A DNA stretch of 64,000 nt from Fodinibius salipaludis (GTDB lineage Bacteria; Bacteroidota; Rhodothermia; Balneolales; Balneolaceae): the NCBI RefSeq assembly GCF_002287075.1, contig NZ_NSKE01000011.1, positions 79,951 to 143,950 of the forward strand. The letters run 5' to 3'. This document shows positions 1-8,543 of the stretch, piece by piece. Within the stretch, counting starts at the first letter, position 1. Each line of letters starts with the position of its first letter. The notes below the pieces were generated by a model. That model was not told where the DNA came from. It saw nothing but the letters and a program-made list of their open reading frames with translations, and made no database searches. Position numbers and translations under genes: made by a program.

Positions 1-63
1 TTTTTTATTGGGGGGAGAGCACTTTACAGCTGTCTTATGGATGAAGAAAAGAATGATCATTAA
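1..63 (+). CDS. C-terminal end of an upstream protein, probably an ECF sigma factor (partial)
   Basis: The reading frame open from base 1 ends with TAA at 61-63 and encodes about 20 residues ending in MDEEKNDH. The stop lies 11 bases before the fecR start, so the two are probably one operon. The identity is inferred only from position: in Bacteroidota-type FecR/SusC/SusD loci the gene just before fecR is usually an ECF-type RNA polymerase sigma factor. Too little sequence remains to show a sigma-70 region 4 motif. Confidence 0.45.
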   Translation, partial: FFIGGRALYSCLMDEEKNDH

Positions 64-74
64 AAGACGTTGTA

Positions 75-1139
75 ATGCAGCTAAATGGAAAAGAGTATCA
101 ATTAATTGCCAGCTATTTGGCGGGCGAATGTACTGACCGAGAACAGAGAAAGGTTGAGCAATGGATTGATCAGAGTCAAGAGAATAAGAGACAATTTCAG
201 GAATTGCGTCGTATTTGGCAGCTTTCCGGTGATGCTGTTTCACCCCAGGATATGGAGTGGGACGTTAATCAGGAATGGAATCGGCTGGACAGGCAAATAA
301 ATAAAGAGAAGGGGGCATCGGGTAGTAAGAATTCTGATCAAAAGCGTTATTGGTCTTTTCGAAGTTCCTCTATCCATTCTGGAACCCAGAAATTTATTCG
401 AGTAGCTGCAGTTTTTTTAGTTGCGGGACTTATTGGATTACTATCATACCAAAGCTGGGATAAACCGGCGCAAAAAGATCAAGAACCGATCTTGCGACAA
501 ATTAGTACAGGTAATGGGCAGAGAGCAAACCTTACGCTGGCCGACGGTACTGAAGTTATGCTCAATGCCGATAGCGAACTTGAACTTCCCAAAGAATTTG
601 CATCTGATGTACGTGAAGTCCATCTGGACGGGGAAGCTTATTTTAGCGTGTCGAAGAATGAAGAAAAACCATTTTTAGTGCACTCAAACCAATCAACGGT
701 TCGGGTTTTGGGAACGTCTTTTTCTATACGGTCATACCCAGAGGACCAAAAGGTGCAAGTTGTCGTTGAAGAAGGACGGGTATCATTTGGACAGAAAAAA
801 GAAGGTGAGGGCCAAAAAGCGATTTTAAATCGTAATGAATTGGGAACCTTTGACCTTTCAACAAGTACTTTGTCAACGCGAACGGTGGAAGATCTTGAAT
901 TATATATGAGCTGGAGAAATGGCTATTTGAAATTTGAAGAGTCACGATTGAATGATGTGGCTAAGGCCTTGGAACGACGATACGATATAAGAGTATTTTT
1001 TGAAGAACCCACTCTAAAAACTCTTTTGCTTACGGCATATTTAAAGAGCAGGTCGCTTCAAAATGTATTGGACGTTATTTCAACATCATTGGATATAGAA
1101 TATGAGTTAAAGGATAATACAGTAACTTTTAGGAAATAA
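75..1139 (+). CDS. FecR family anti-sigma factor
   Basis: This is an inner-membrane anti-sigma/sigma-regulator of the FecR type, expected to pass a signal from an outer-membrane TonB-dependent receptor to a cytoplasmic ECF sigma factor. Residues 1-50 form a small cytoplasmic helical region, residues 107-124 are one membrane segment (FIRVAAVFLVAGLIGLLSY), residues about 145-238 form the periplasmic FecR domain (LADGTEVMLN, LDGEAYFSV, VLGTSFSI), and residues about 283-352 match the DUF4974 domain that follows FecR in Bacteroidota. Length (354 residues) is usual. It lies 11 bases after the previous stop and 111 bases before the receptor gene, which has the STN domain needed for this kind of signalling. 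Confidence 0.93.
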   Translation: MQLNGKEYQLIASYLAGECTDREQRKVEQWIDQSQENKRQFQELRRIWQLSGDAVSPQDMEWDVNQEWNRLDRQINKEKGASGSKNSDQKRYWSFRSSSIHSGTQKFIRVAAVFLVAGLIGLLSYQSWDKPAQKDQEPILRQISTGNGQRANLTLADGTEVMLNADSELELPKEFASDVREVHLDGEAYFSVSKNEEKPFLVHSNQSTVRVLGTSFSIRSYPEDQKVQVVVEEGRVSFGQKKEGEGQKAILNRNELGTFDLSTSTLSTRTVEDLELYMSWRNGYLKFEESRLNDVAKALERRYDIRVFFEEPTLKTLLLTAYLKSRSLQNVLDVISTSLDIEYELKDNTVTFRK

Positions 1140-1250
1140 TTAGTTGAGGTATGCTTATGACTTTTTTGTAACCGGTTTCACTAAAATAGAAAACGAAGTA
1201 ATTCAAAAGCGATAGTTCTTAAATAAAAAATCAATCCAAACGGAGGTTCT

Positions 1251-4200
1251 ATGAAAGAATCGTTATTGCATATTTTGTCAAAATCGGTGCTTTGCTGCTT
1301 GGCAGTATTGTTGATTTCCCCTGTCAGTCACGCATTGACTACCGATGCTCAGGGACAGTATCTTACGTCTGCTGCAAATGAGTCCATCAGTAAATCATTT
1401 TATTCGGTTAGTGAGTACTCTGATCGCATTCCGGAGCTGCAGGAAACTGTTTCAGTTAACGCCAAAGATGCCCCGATACGAGAAGTATTAGAAAACATTG
1501 TATTGAAAGCAGATCTTGGAATAGCTTATAATGCCGAACTGTTATCGTTGAATCAATCAATAACCGTTGATATGCAAAAGGTGACGGTAGCCGAGGTTTT
1601 GCAAAAAGTGCTTGAGAATACGCCATATGAGGCTGCAATTTCTAAAACACGAGAAATTGTCTTACGAGATCGACCGGAGCCGCAACGACTGTTAATACAG
1701 TTTCAGCAAGAAATTTCTGGTATTGTGACAGATGCGGAGACTGGTGATCCGTTGCCCGGTGTTAACGTTATGGTTCCCAACACAACGGTTGGAACATCAA
1801 CTAATGAAAATGGTGAATATTCCATTACAGCCCCTGATAATGCAGATAGTTTGGCGTTTTCTTTTATTGGCTATCAACGGCAGGCTGTTCCCATAAATGG
1901 ACGTAGTACTATTAATGTACAATTGCAATCTGAAGTACAATCACTTGGAGATGATGTAGTAGTAACGGCATTAGGAATTACACGTGATGAGCGTTCTATT
2001 GGATATTCCTCTCAGGAAGTGGGAGGGGATGATCTTACATATTCCCAAGATCAAAATGTGATTGGTTCCCTGTCAGGTAAAATTGCAGGAGTTCAAATTT
2101 CAGGTTCTTCCGGTGCAAGTATGGGCGGTACGCAGACGATTAAAATTCGTGGCGTCAATTCGTTAAGCGGTGAAGGCCAGCCATTAATTGTCGTTGATGG
2201 CACTCCGATTTCGAACCAAAACTTTGCTGGAAGTGGTGGGGCCGATTTTGGTAACTTGGCACAGGATGTCAATCCGAATGATATAGAATCAGTGAATGTG
2301 CTTAAAGGACCGGCTGCTTCTGCTTTGTATGGTATTCGCGGACAATATGGTGTTGTAATGATTACAACCAAGAGTGGTTCCGGAGAAAGAGACTTCTCTG
2401 TCGATTTTAATTCCAGCTTTGAAGTGCAACGAGCCGGGAACTTTATGGAATACCAGAATAAGTATGGTGCCGGTTATAAACTAGATTTTAATACCCTTAG
2501 TAATGGTGACCCCTACGTAGCAACAAACTGGGACGAAAGCTGGGGACCCCGAATGGATGGCACCATGGTTCGTGAATTTTTCAGCTTTTATCCGCAAGAT
2601 CCACGTTATGGGGAGCTAACACCTTTTGAACCACAACCGGATAATGTGAAGAACTTTTTTGAAACTGGGTTCAAATCCAACCAGGGTATAACCATTTCTG
2701 GAAGTGGTGAAAATAGCAATTATCGGTTGAGTTTTAACGACTCCAGAACCGAGGGAGTATATCCCAACACTTGGCATAAAAGAAATAACCTTGGAGCCAG
2801 TGTTACAACGGACGTAAGTGAAGACTGGACATTTTCAACAAATCTCAACTATGCTCGAAATAGTGGACAACGTCCACCACAGGGATATGGTTATGGTTCT
2901 CAATACTTTAGGCAGTGGTTTCAGCGTAATGTGAGTATGGAGGAACTAAAGAACTATAAATATGATGATGGGACAATAAAGCATTGGAATATAGGTGTTC
3001 CTTCTGCCGGTGAAACCCCCAGTCCTGCTTATTGGGATAATCCATATTTCTTGGCTAACGAAAATGAAACGCGGGATGATCGTAATCGTGTATTTGGCGA
3101 TTTCAGTGTAGAGTATAATGTAATTCCCGAGCTGACCTTAAATGCATCAGTGCGGGGAGACGTCTACGTACAGTCAATTGAATGGAAATCAGCCGTTGGC
3201 GGTACGGGAACATCCGGCTACACGGTCGGTAAATACGAAAACCGGGAAATGAATTATGATGTCTCAGCACAGTATAAGAACAATTGGGACAAGATTTCTG
3301 TAGATGCTACTCTTGGTGGAAATATATATGATCGAAATTACTCATACCTGCGCCAGTCAACAGTAGGCGGATTGTCGACACCGGGCTATTACAATATTGA
3401 GGCTTCTGTTGATCGTCCCGACAATACATCTTACAAACTTGAGAAGCAGATATACAGTGCTTACGGTCTGCTTTCTCTGGGATATGATGAAACGTATTTT
3501 GTAGATGTAAGTGTAAGAAATGATAAGTCATCTACACTACCCGAAAACAACAATTCATATTGGTATCCATCGGTTTCCGGTAGTTTCGTTTTTAGCGAAC
3601 TTATTGACTGGGATCCCTTAACGTTTGGTAAACTGAGATTGAGTTATGCACAGGCAGGATCTGATTTGAGTCCCTATCAAACAACACCGGTATATAGTAT
3701 TGGTACCGTTTATGATGGGACAAATACTCTATCAGTACCTAATAATTTAAATAATCCGAATATTGAACCCTCATTTTCTCATTCTTACGAAGGTGGTTTT
3801 GATTTAAGTTTCTTTGGGCGCTTGAAGCTTAACTTTACCTACTACGAACAACAGAGTAAGAACCAGATTATTCCGTTGGATATCTCAGGAACCAGTGGAT
3901 ATAATACAGCTACTATAAATGCCGGACTTATTGAAAACAAAGGTATTGAGATAGCACTTTCTGGGACTCCCATCGAGTCGAAAGATTTTATGTGGGATTC
4001 AAAATTCAATCTGGGTAGAAATCAAAATAAAGTTGTTGAGCTTCACCCCGATATTGATGTGTACACACACAATAGTAGCGTTTATTCGGGTACTGCAAGT
4101 TATTTGAATTCATATGAAGGAGAAGAGTATGGTGCTTTGGTAGGCCAAGCTTATCAGCGGGATGAAGAAACCGGTAAAATTTTATTGGATGATAATAACT

Positions 4201-4808
4201 TACCGATCTGGACAGATGCTACCCATAATTTTGGAAGTGTACTTCCTGAATTTACCGGTGGTTTCCAGAATACCTTCAATTATAAAAACTTTAGCCTTGC
4301 TACGATGATTAGCTTCCAGTCTGGCGGACAGTTCTTTAGTTGGTCGCGCATGCTGGCCCATAAAACAGGTTTAGCACCGGCTACGGCGGCTGTCAATGAT
4401 CGCGGTAATAATGTTCGCGATCCTGTTGCAGACGGCGGTGGTGTTAAAGTAGAAGGTATTTCAGCTTCTACAGGGCAAGAAGTTTCTACGTACGTTAATG
4501 CGCGCGACTATTACAGAGGTGTCCTCGGAGATGATATTTACGAAGATTGGGTAACCGATGCTTCATATATCAAACTGAGCGAAGTTAAATTGGGATACAC
4601 GTTTGGCAACGATCTGATGAATAGGTTGCCCATACGTTCGGCTGAAATTGCTGTTTATGCCAAAAACCCGGTTATGATATGGCAAGCAGCGCCCAAAGGG
4701 CTGGATCCTTCAGAGCTGTCAACGGGAAGTCAGGATATCACCTGGACAGAGACCGGACAGCTAAACACTGTTCGCACATTCGGCTTGAACTTAAGCTTAA
4801 CCTTCTAA
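1251..4808 (+). CDS. SusC/RagA family TonB-dependent outer-membrane receptor with STN domain
   Basis: A TonB-linked outer-membrane transporter expected to import a glycan, peptide or siderophore together with the SusD-like lipoprotein encoded next. An N-terminal signal (about residues 1-29) is followed by an STN (secretin/TonB short N-terminal) domain at about 65-140, a carboxypeptidase-regulatory-like beta-sandwich at about 155-228 (GIVTDAETGDPLPGVNV), and a plug domain at about 232-375 (KIRGVNSL, PLIVVDGTPI, LKGPAASALYG). The rest is a beta-barrel ending in aromatic F (LNLSLTF), as expected for an outer-membrane protein. The STN domain plus upstream FecR indicates that this receptor signals as well as transports. 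The substrate cannot be read from the sequence. Confidence 0.95.
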   Translation: MKESLLHILSKSVLCCLAVLLISPVSHALTTDAQGQYLTSAANESISKSFYSVSEYSDRIPELQETVSVNAKDAPIREVLENIVLKADLGIAYNAELLSLNQSITVDMQKVTVAEVLQKVLENTPYEAAISKTREIVLRDRPEPQRLLIQFQQEISGIVTDAETGDPLPGVNVMVPNTTVGTSTNENGEYSITAPDNADSLAFSFIGYQRQAVPINGRSTINVQLQSEVQSLGDDVVVTALGITRDERSIGYSSQEVGGDDLTYSQDQNVIGSLSGKIAGVQISGSSGASMGGTQTIKIRGVNSLSGEGQPLIVVDGTPISNQNFAGSGGADFGNLAQDVNPNDIESVNVLKGPAASALYGIRGQYGVVMITTKSGSGERDFSVDFNSSFEVQRAGNFMEYQNKYGAGYKLDFNTLSNGDPYVATNWDESWGPRMDGTMVREFFSFYPQDPRYGELTPFEPQPDNVKNFFETGFKSNQGITISGSGENSNYRLSFNDSRTEGVYPNTWHKRNNLGASVTTDVSEDWTFSTNLNYARNSGQRPPQGYGYGSQYFRQWFQRNVSMEELKNYKYDDGTIKHWNIGVPSAGETPSPAYWDNPYFLANENETRDDRNRVFGDFSVEYNVIPELTLNASVRGDVYVQSIEWKSAVGGTGTSGYTVGKYENREMNYDVSAQYKNNWDKISVDATLGGNIYDRNYSYLRQSTVGGLSTPGYYNIEASVDRPDNTSYKLEKQIYSAYGLLSLGYDETYFVDVSVRNDKSSTLPENNNSYWYPSVSGSFVFSELIDWDPLTFGKLRLSYAQAGSDLSPYQTTPVYSIGTVYDGTNTLSVPNNLNNPNIEPSFSHSYEGGFDLSFFGRLKLNFTYYEQQSKNQIIPLDISGTSGYNTATINAGLIENKGIEIALSGTPIESKDFMWDSKFNLGRNQNKVVELHPDIDVYTHNSSVYSGTASYLNSYEGEEYGALVGQAYQRDEETGKILLDDNNLPIWTDATHNFGSVLPEFTGGFQNTFNYKNFSLATMISFQSGGQFFSWSRMLAHKTGLAPATAAVNDRGNNVRDPVADGGGVKVEGISASTGQEVSTYVNARDYYRGVLGDDIYEDWVTDASYIKLSEVKLGYTFGNDLMNRLPIRSAEIAVYAKNPVMIWQAAPKGLDPSELSTGSQDITWTETGQLNTVRTFGLNLSLTF

Positions 4809-4818
4809 GAGTATAATT

Positions 4819-6198
4819 ATGAAGAAACTAATTTTATCCATAACCGTAATTGCATTTCTGGTTAGCAGCTGCGAAATAGCAAGTTTTGATAACGATATTA
4901 ATAAGAATCCTAACTTACCGAGTGAAGCTGCCCCATCGCAACTTATTGCTAATGCAATGTTATCGTTGCCAGGGTTGAGTTCTTCTCCACAAGGTGAATA
5001 CAATGCGCAGTATTTATCAGAGATCATATATATTGATAATTCTCTTTATCCTGAAGGTACAACCAGTTTCTACTGGCTGTATCAAGGACCACTGATGAAT
5101 CTTCAAACAGCGATTAAGAATACCAATGTTGCTAATGAAGCAGCTGTCGCTAAGATTCTTAAAGCCTATTACTTCTGGCATATGACGGATCGTTGGGGAG
5201 ATATTCCTTATTCCGAAGCGTTAAATGGGACGGAAGATTTTACTCCGGCCTATGATACGCAAGAAGCAATTTATGATAGTCTCTTTACATTGCTAAAAGA
5301 AGCCGGGGATCAGCTCGAAGTAGGTCGTGGACTTTCAAATGACATTATGTATGGTGGTGATATCGAAAAGTGGAGAAAGTTCGGGAATACCGTTCGTATG
5401 CTGATGGCACTTCGCTTATCGGAAAGAGACGAAGCATGGGCCGAAGATGAGTTTACCAATGCTATGGATGACGGAGTTATGACATCAAATGATGATAATT
5501 TTGTCTTCCAGCATCTGGCTGATGAAAACAATGAAAACTATTGGTATAACCAGATCATACGCCAATCTCGGGTATGGTGGGCACTACCTGTGAGAATAAT
5601 CGATATGATGGAACCCAATAATGATCCCCGATTAGCGGTTTATGGGGAACAGGCTGCAAATACCGGCGATTATACTGGCTTGCCATTCGGTACGCCAAAC
5701 GATGTTGAGGCTGATGACTACTCTTTGTTGGGTACGCAAATTTATGAGCAGGATGCTCCTGTATATCTGGTTACGTATGCACAGGCCAAATTTGCGTTAG
5801 CAGAGGCCGCCCAGCGTGATTGGACAACGGATAATCCCGAAACACATTATAATGAAGCTATTGAAGCTTCCATTGTCCAATGGACAGGAAGCGATGCAGG
5901 TGTCCAAAGTTATCTCTCTGAACCTAATGTTGTTTACAACCCTGCCAATGGTATTGAGATGATTTCAGAACAGCGTTATCTGCACTTGTTCATGCATGGA
6001 TACGAAGCGTGGGCAGAATATCGCCGAACCGGATATCCCGATAATATGGTAAACCCACAAGGTAGAGATGTTCCTTTAAGACAGGCTTACACCTCTGATG
6101 AGGAATTGAATAATACTGAAAATTATCAGGAAGCAGTTGATCGCCAATTTAATGGGGACAACTCAATTTATGGTCGACTTTGGTGGGATGTTGAATAA
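4819..6198 (+). CDS. SusD/RagB family nutrient-binding outer-membrane lipoprotein
   Basis: The partner of the preceding SusC-like receptor, only 10 bases downstream. The first 18 residues form a lipoprotein signal (MKKLILSITVIAFLVSSC) with Cys18 as the lipidation site. The body has the alpha-helical TPR-like layout of the SusD_2-type family, including LKAYYFWHMTDRWGDIPYSEA near residue 115-135 and the C-terminal region with EQRYLHLFMHGYEAWAEYRRTG. In this family the protein caps the SusC barrel on the cell surface and captures the ligand. A strong terminator lies after it, marking the end of the locus. No glycoside hydrolase or peptidase gene adjoins it, so the substrate is unknown. Confidence 0.93.
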   Translation: MKKLILSITVIAFLVSSCEIASFDNDINKNPNLPSEAAPSQLIANAMLSLPGLSSSPQGEYNAQYLSEIIYIDNSLYPEGTTSFYWLYQGPLMNLQTAIKNTNVANEAAVAKILKAYYFWHMTDRWGDIPYSEALNGTEDFTPAYDTQEAIYDSLFTLLKEAGDQLEVGRGLSNDIMYGGDIEKWRKFGNTVRMLMALRLSERDEAWAEDEFTNAMDDGVMTSNDDNFVFQHLADENNENYWYNQIIRQSRVWWALPVRIIDMMEPNNDPRLAVYGEQAANTGDYTGLPFGTPNDVEADDYSLLGTQIYEQDAPVYLVTYAQAKFALAEAAQRDWTTDNPETHYNEAIEASIVQWTGSDAGVQSYLSEPNVVYNPANGIEMISEQRYLHLFMHGYEAWAEYRRTGYPDNMVNPQGRDVPLRQAYTSDEELNNTENYQEAVDRQFNGDNSIYGRLWWDVE

Positions 6199-6255
6199 TA
6201 TTTAAAATTTCATATCCATTATTCGGTGATCATAAAGTTGTCCAAATGAATTAAT

Positions 6256-6292
6256 AAAAGGCACAGGAACTATACGGTCTCCTGTGCCTTTT
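6256..6292 (+). terminator. Rho-independent terminator after the SusD-like gene
   Basis: A 13-bp perfect stem (AAAAGGCACAGGA paired with TCCTGTGCCTTTT) around an 11-base loop, with the A-rich left and T-rich right ends expected of a terminator. It ends the fecR-susC-susD unit and separates it from the next gene at 6329. Confidence 0.85.
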
Positions 6293-6328
6293 ATTTACCA
6301 TCAATAATTTTCTAAAAGATTTAATTCA

Positions 6329-7513
6329 ATGAAATATCGATCTATCTCAATATCTCTGGTAATTTTTCTGCTTGTTTCGTTGATGGCTTGTGGGCCGTCC
6401 CAAAAGGAGGATATTAAACAGAAAATTGCGAATACTTCTCAACATTTTGCGTCCGACAGCAGAGTAGCTTTATTTGATGTGGAAGCGATATCAAATAATG
6501 GAGAATGGGTTCTAAAGGGAGAAACAAATCTTCCAGAAGCTAAAGCGGCATTGCTTGATTCACTTTCAGCAATAAATGTTACGACTGTTGATAGCATCAA
6601 TGTGTTGCCAGAGGATGGACTTGATGGGAAGACCTTGGGAATTATTAACAATTCAGTAGCTAATCTGCGATCTCGTCCATCACATCCTGCACAGCTGGTT
6701 ACCCAAGCTACGTTGGGTATGCCTGTAAAAGTGCTTAAAAAAGAGGGGGGCTGGTATATGATTCAGACCCCGGATGATTATCTGTCGTGGGTTGATTATG
6801 GCGGTATTCACCAGATGAACCAAGAGGAATACGAGGAATGGAAAGCGGCTGATAAAATGATTTATATTGAAACCAATGGGTACGCTTACGAAGAACCCAA
6901 TCGTGAAGCGACCAAAGTTTCGGATTTGGTAAGCGGAAGCATTCTAAAAGTGAATGGCACCTCGGGCAATTATTACGAAGTGAGCTATCCCGATGGACGA
7001 ACTGGTTATGTGAGTAGAATGGAGGCTCGCTCTTTTGACGACTGGAAAGTATCCGTCGAAGCGTCCGAAAACAAACTGGTAGAAGAGGCAAAATCATTGA
7101 AAGGTGCGCCTTATCTGTGGGGAGGAACATCTTCAAAAGGGATGGATTGCAGTGGTTTTACCAAGACGATCTATTTTATGAACGGGTGGGTTATTCCCCG
7201 AGATGCATCTCAGCAAGTGCATGCCGGAGAATTAGTTGATTCTACCGGTAATTTTGAGAATCTGCGTCCTGGTGATCTGCTCTTCTTTGGAAGCGAAGCT
7301 ACCGAAGAACGTGATCGGCGCGTTGTGCATGTGGGCATGTGGATTGGCAATGATGAATTTATCCATTCTGCTGGTAGAGTTAAAGTGAGCAGCATTGATC
7401 CCGAAGCTGAAAACTACGACGAATATAATCTCAATCGCTATCTCGAATCACGTCGATATCTGCAGCATAAAGAAGGCAATATCATTGATGTAGAAAATAT
7501 GTACGAGATATAA
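6329..7513 (+). CDS. NlpC/P60 family lipoprotein peptidase with SH3 domains
   Basis: A secreted, lipid-anchored cysteine peptidase expected to cut peptidoglycan stem peptides or their fragments (C40 family, dipeptidyl-peptidase VI-like). The signal peptide ends in a lipobox with Cys21 (SLMAC). Two SH3-like segments lie at about 100-165 and 175-235 (VANLRSRPSHP; GYAYEEPNREATKV). The NlpC/P60 domain covers about 245-385, with nucleophile Cys274 (GMDCSGF), His334 (VVHVGMWIG) and a further candidate His346 (FIHSAGR). Its stop codon overlaps the next start by one base (TAATG), so translation of the two is probably coupled. Confidence 0.92.
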   Translation: MKYRSISISLVIFLLVSLMACGPSQKEDIKQKIANTSQHFASDSRVALFDVEAISNNGEWVLKGETNLPEAKAALLDSLSAINVTTVDSINVLPEDGLDGKTLGIINNSVANLRSRPSHPAQLVTQATLGMPVKVLKKEGGWYMIQTPDDYLSWVDYGGIHQMNQEEYEEWKAADKMIYIETNGYAYEEPNREATKVSDLVSGSILKVNGTSGNYYEVSYPDGRTGYVSRMEARSFDDWKVSVEASENKLVEEAKSLKGAPYLWGGTSSKGMDCSGFTKTIYFMNGWVIPRDASQQVHAGELVDSTGNFENLRPGDLLFFGSEATEERDRRVVHVGMWIGNDEFIHSAGRVKVSSIDPEAENYDEYNLNRYLESRRYLQHKEGNIIDVENMYEI

Positions 7514-8526
7514 TGATTAACGCAGTACAACTGGGATTAGGTCCCATTGGTCAACGGCTTACGCGCTATCTTTCCGAGCGAGATGGAATACAAATTGTAG
7601 GGGCAGTTGATCCTGATCTCCAGAAGGTGGGAAAAGATCTGGGTGAACATGCCGGTGATGATGAGTCGGGCATTATTATTTCTCCGGATCTCAATTCCTG
7701 CTCTGCCATTGGGCAGGTTGATGTTGCTGTAATATCTACGGTATCACCCCTGGAAAAGATGGAAGCTCAAATTCAGGAGGTGGCCGATTGTGGATTAGAT
7801 ATCGTATCAACCTGCGAGGAGCTTTCGCATCCCTGGCAAACGCAGCCGGAATGTGCCCACCGAATCGATAATTATTGTAAAGAAAAGGATATTTCCTGTG
7901 TCGGTACCGGCGTCAATCCTGGTTTTTTAATGGATTATCTGCCGTCAGTGCTAACGTCGGTTTGTCGAGAGGTAAAGCATATCAAGGTGGAGCGTATTCA
8001 GGATGCACGGCCGCGACGCAAGCCGTTTAGAGATAAAATTGGTGTGGGGCTTACGGGTAGTGAATTTGAGGAAAACAGGGATTCGATTCGTCATGTAGGA
8101 TTGCCGGAATCCGTTTACATGATTGCTGAAGCTATGAACTGGGAGTTAACGAATGTAGATGAAAGGCTGCAACCCATTCAGGCTGAAAGTTCTATTCAGA
8201 CGGAAAGTGGAATGGTGCAGCCGGGAAATATTGCAGGAGTTAGACAGGTTGCGTTGGGATTACAGAATGACAAAGAAGTGATTAGGCTGGTCTTTGAAGC
8301 AGCCGTTGGAATAGAGAAATCACATGACAGCATTTATATAACCGGGACTCCCACTTTTACTTCAACAGTTGATGGTGGGATTAATGGAGACATCGCAACC
8401 TCGGCAATTATTGTGAATGCGATACGATCGATAAGCAGAGCTACGCCGGGACTTAAGACTATGCTTAATATAACAGCTCCCGCTTATTTTAGTAGAGTTG
8501 ATGAAGGAAATTTGGCAAAATATTAA
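7513..8526 (+). CDS. DapB-like / 2,4-diaminopentanoate dehydrogenase family NAD(P)-dependent dehydrogenase
   Basis: A cytoplasmic oxidoreductase with an N-terminal Rossmann fold (LGLGPIGQRLTRYL at about residues 7-20) and a C-terminal region resembling the DAP_DH_C domain of 2,4-diaminopentanoate dehydrogenases, recognised from VGTGVNPGFLMDYLP near residue 136. The fold is shared with dihydrodipicolinate reductase, but this is not ordinary DapB: it is longer (337 residues) and the C-terminal half differs. It overlaps the NlpC/P60 gene by one base and is followed 17 bases later by a PBP4-type carboxypeptidase, so a role in using amino acids or peptides released from the wall is a reasonable guess. 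Its true substrate is unknown. Confidence 0.8.
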   Translation: MINAVQLGLGPIGQRLTRYLSERDGIQIVGAVDPDLQKVGKDLGEHAGDDESGIIISPDLNSCSAIGQVDVAVISTVSPLEKMEAQIQEVADCGLDIVSTCEELSHPWQTQPECAHRIDNYCKEKDISCVGTGVNPGFLMDYLPSVLTSVCREVKHIKVERIQDARPRRKPFRDKIGVGLTGSEFEENRDSIRHVGLPESVYMIAEAMNWELTNVDERLQPIQAESSIQTESGMVQPGNIAGVRQVALGLQNDKEVIRLVFEAAVGIEKSHDSIYITGTPTFTSTVDGGINGDIATSAIIVNAIRSISRATPGLKTMLNITAPAYFSRVDEGNLAKY

Positions 8527-8543
8527 ACTTTAGTTGAAATAAG

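Noticed and set aside
6735..7136. 133-codon open frame on the minus strand inside the NlpC/P60 gene
   Set aside because: It lies opposite a well-supported coding sequence with intact catalytic motifs and has no family resemblance.
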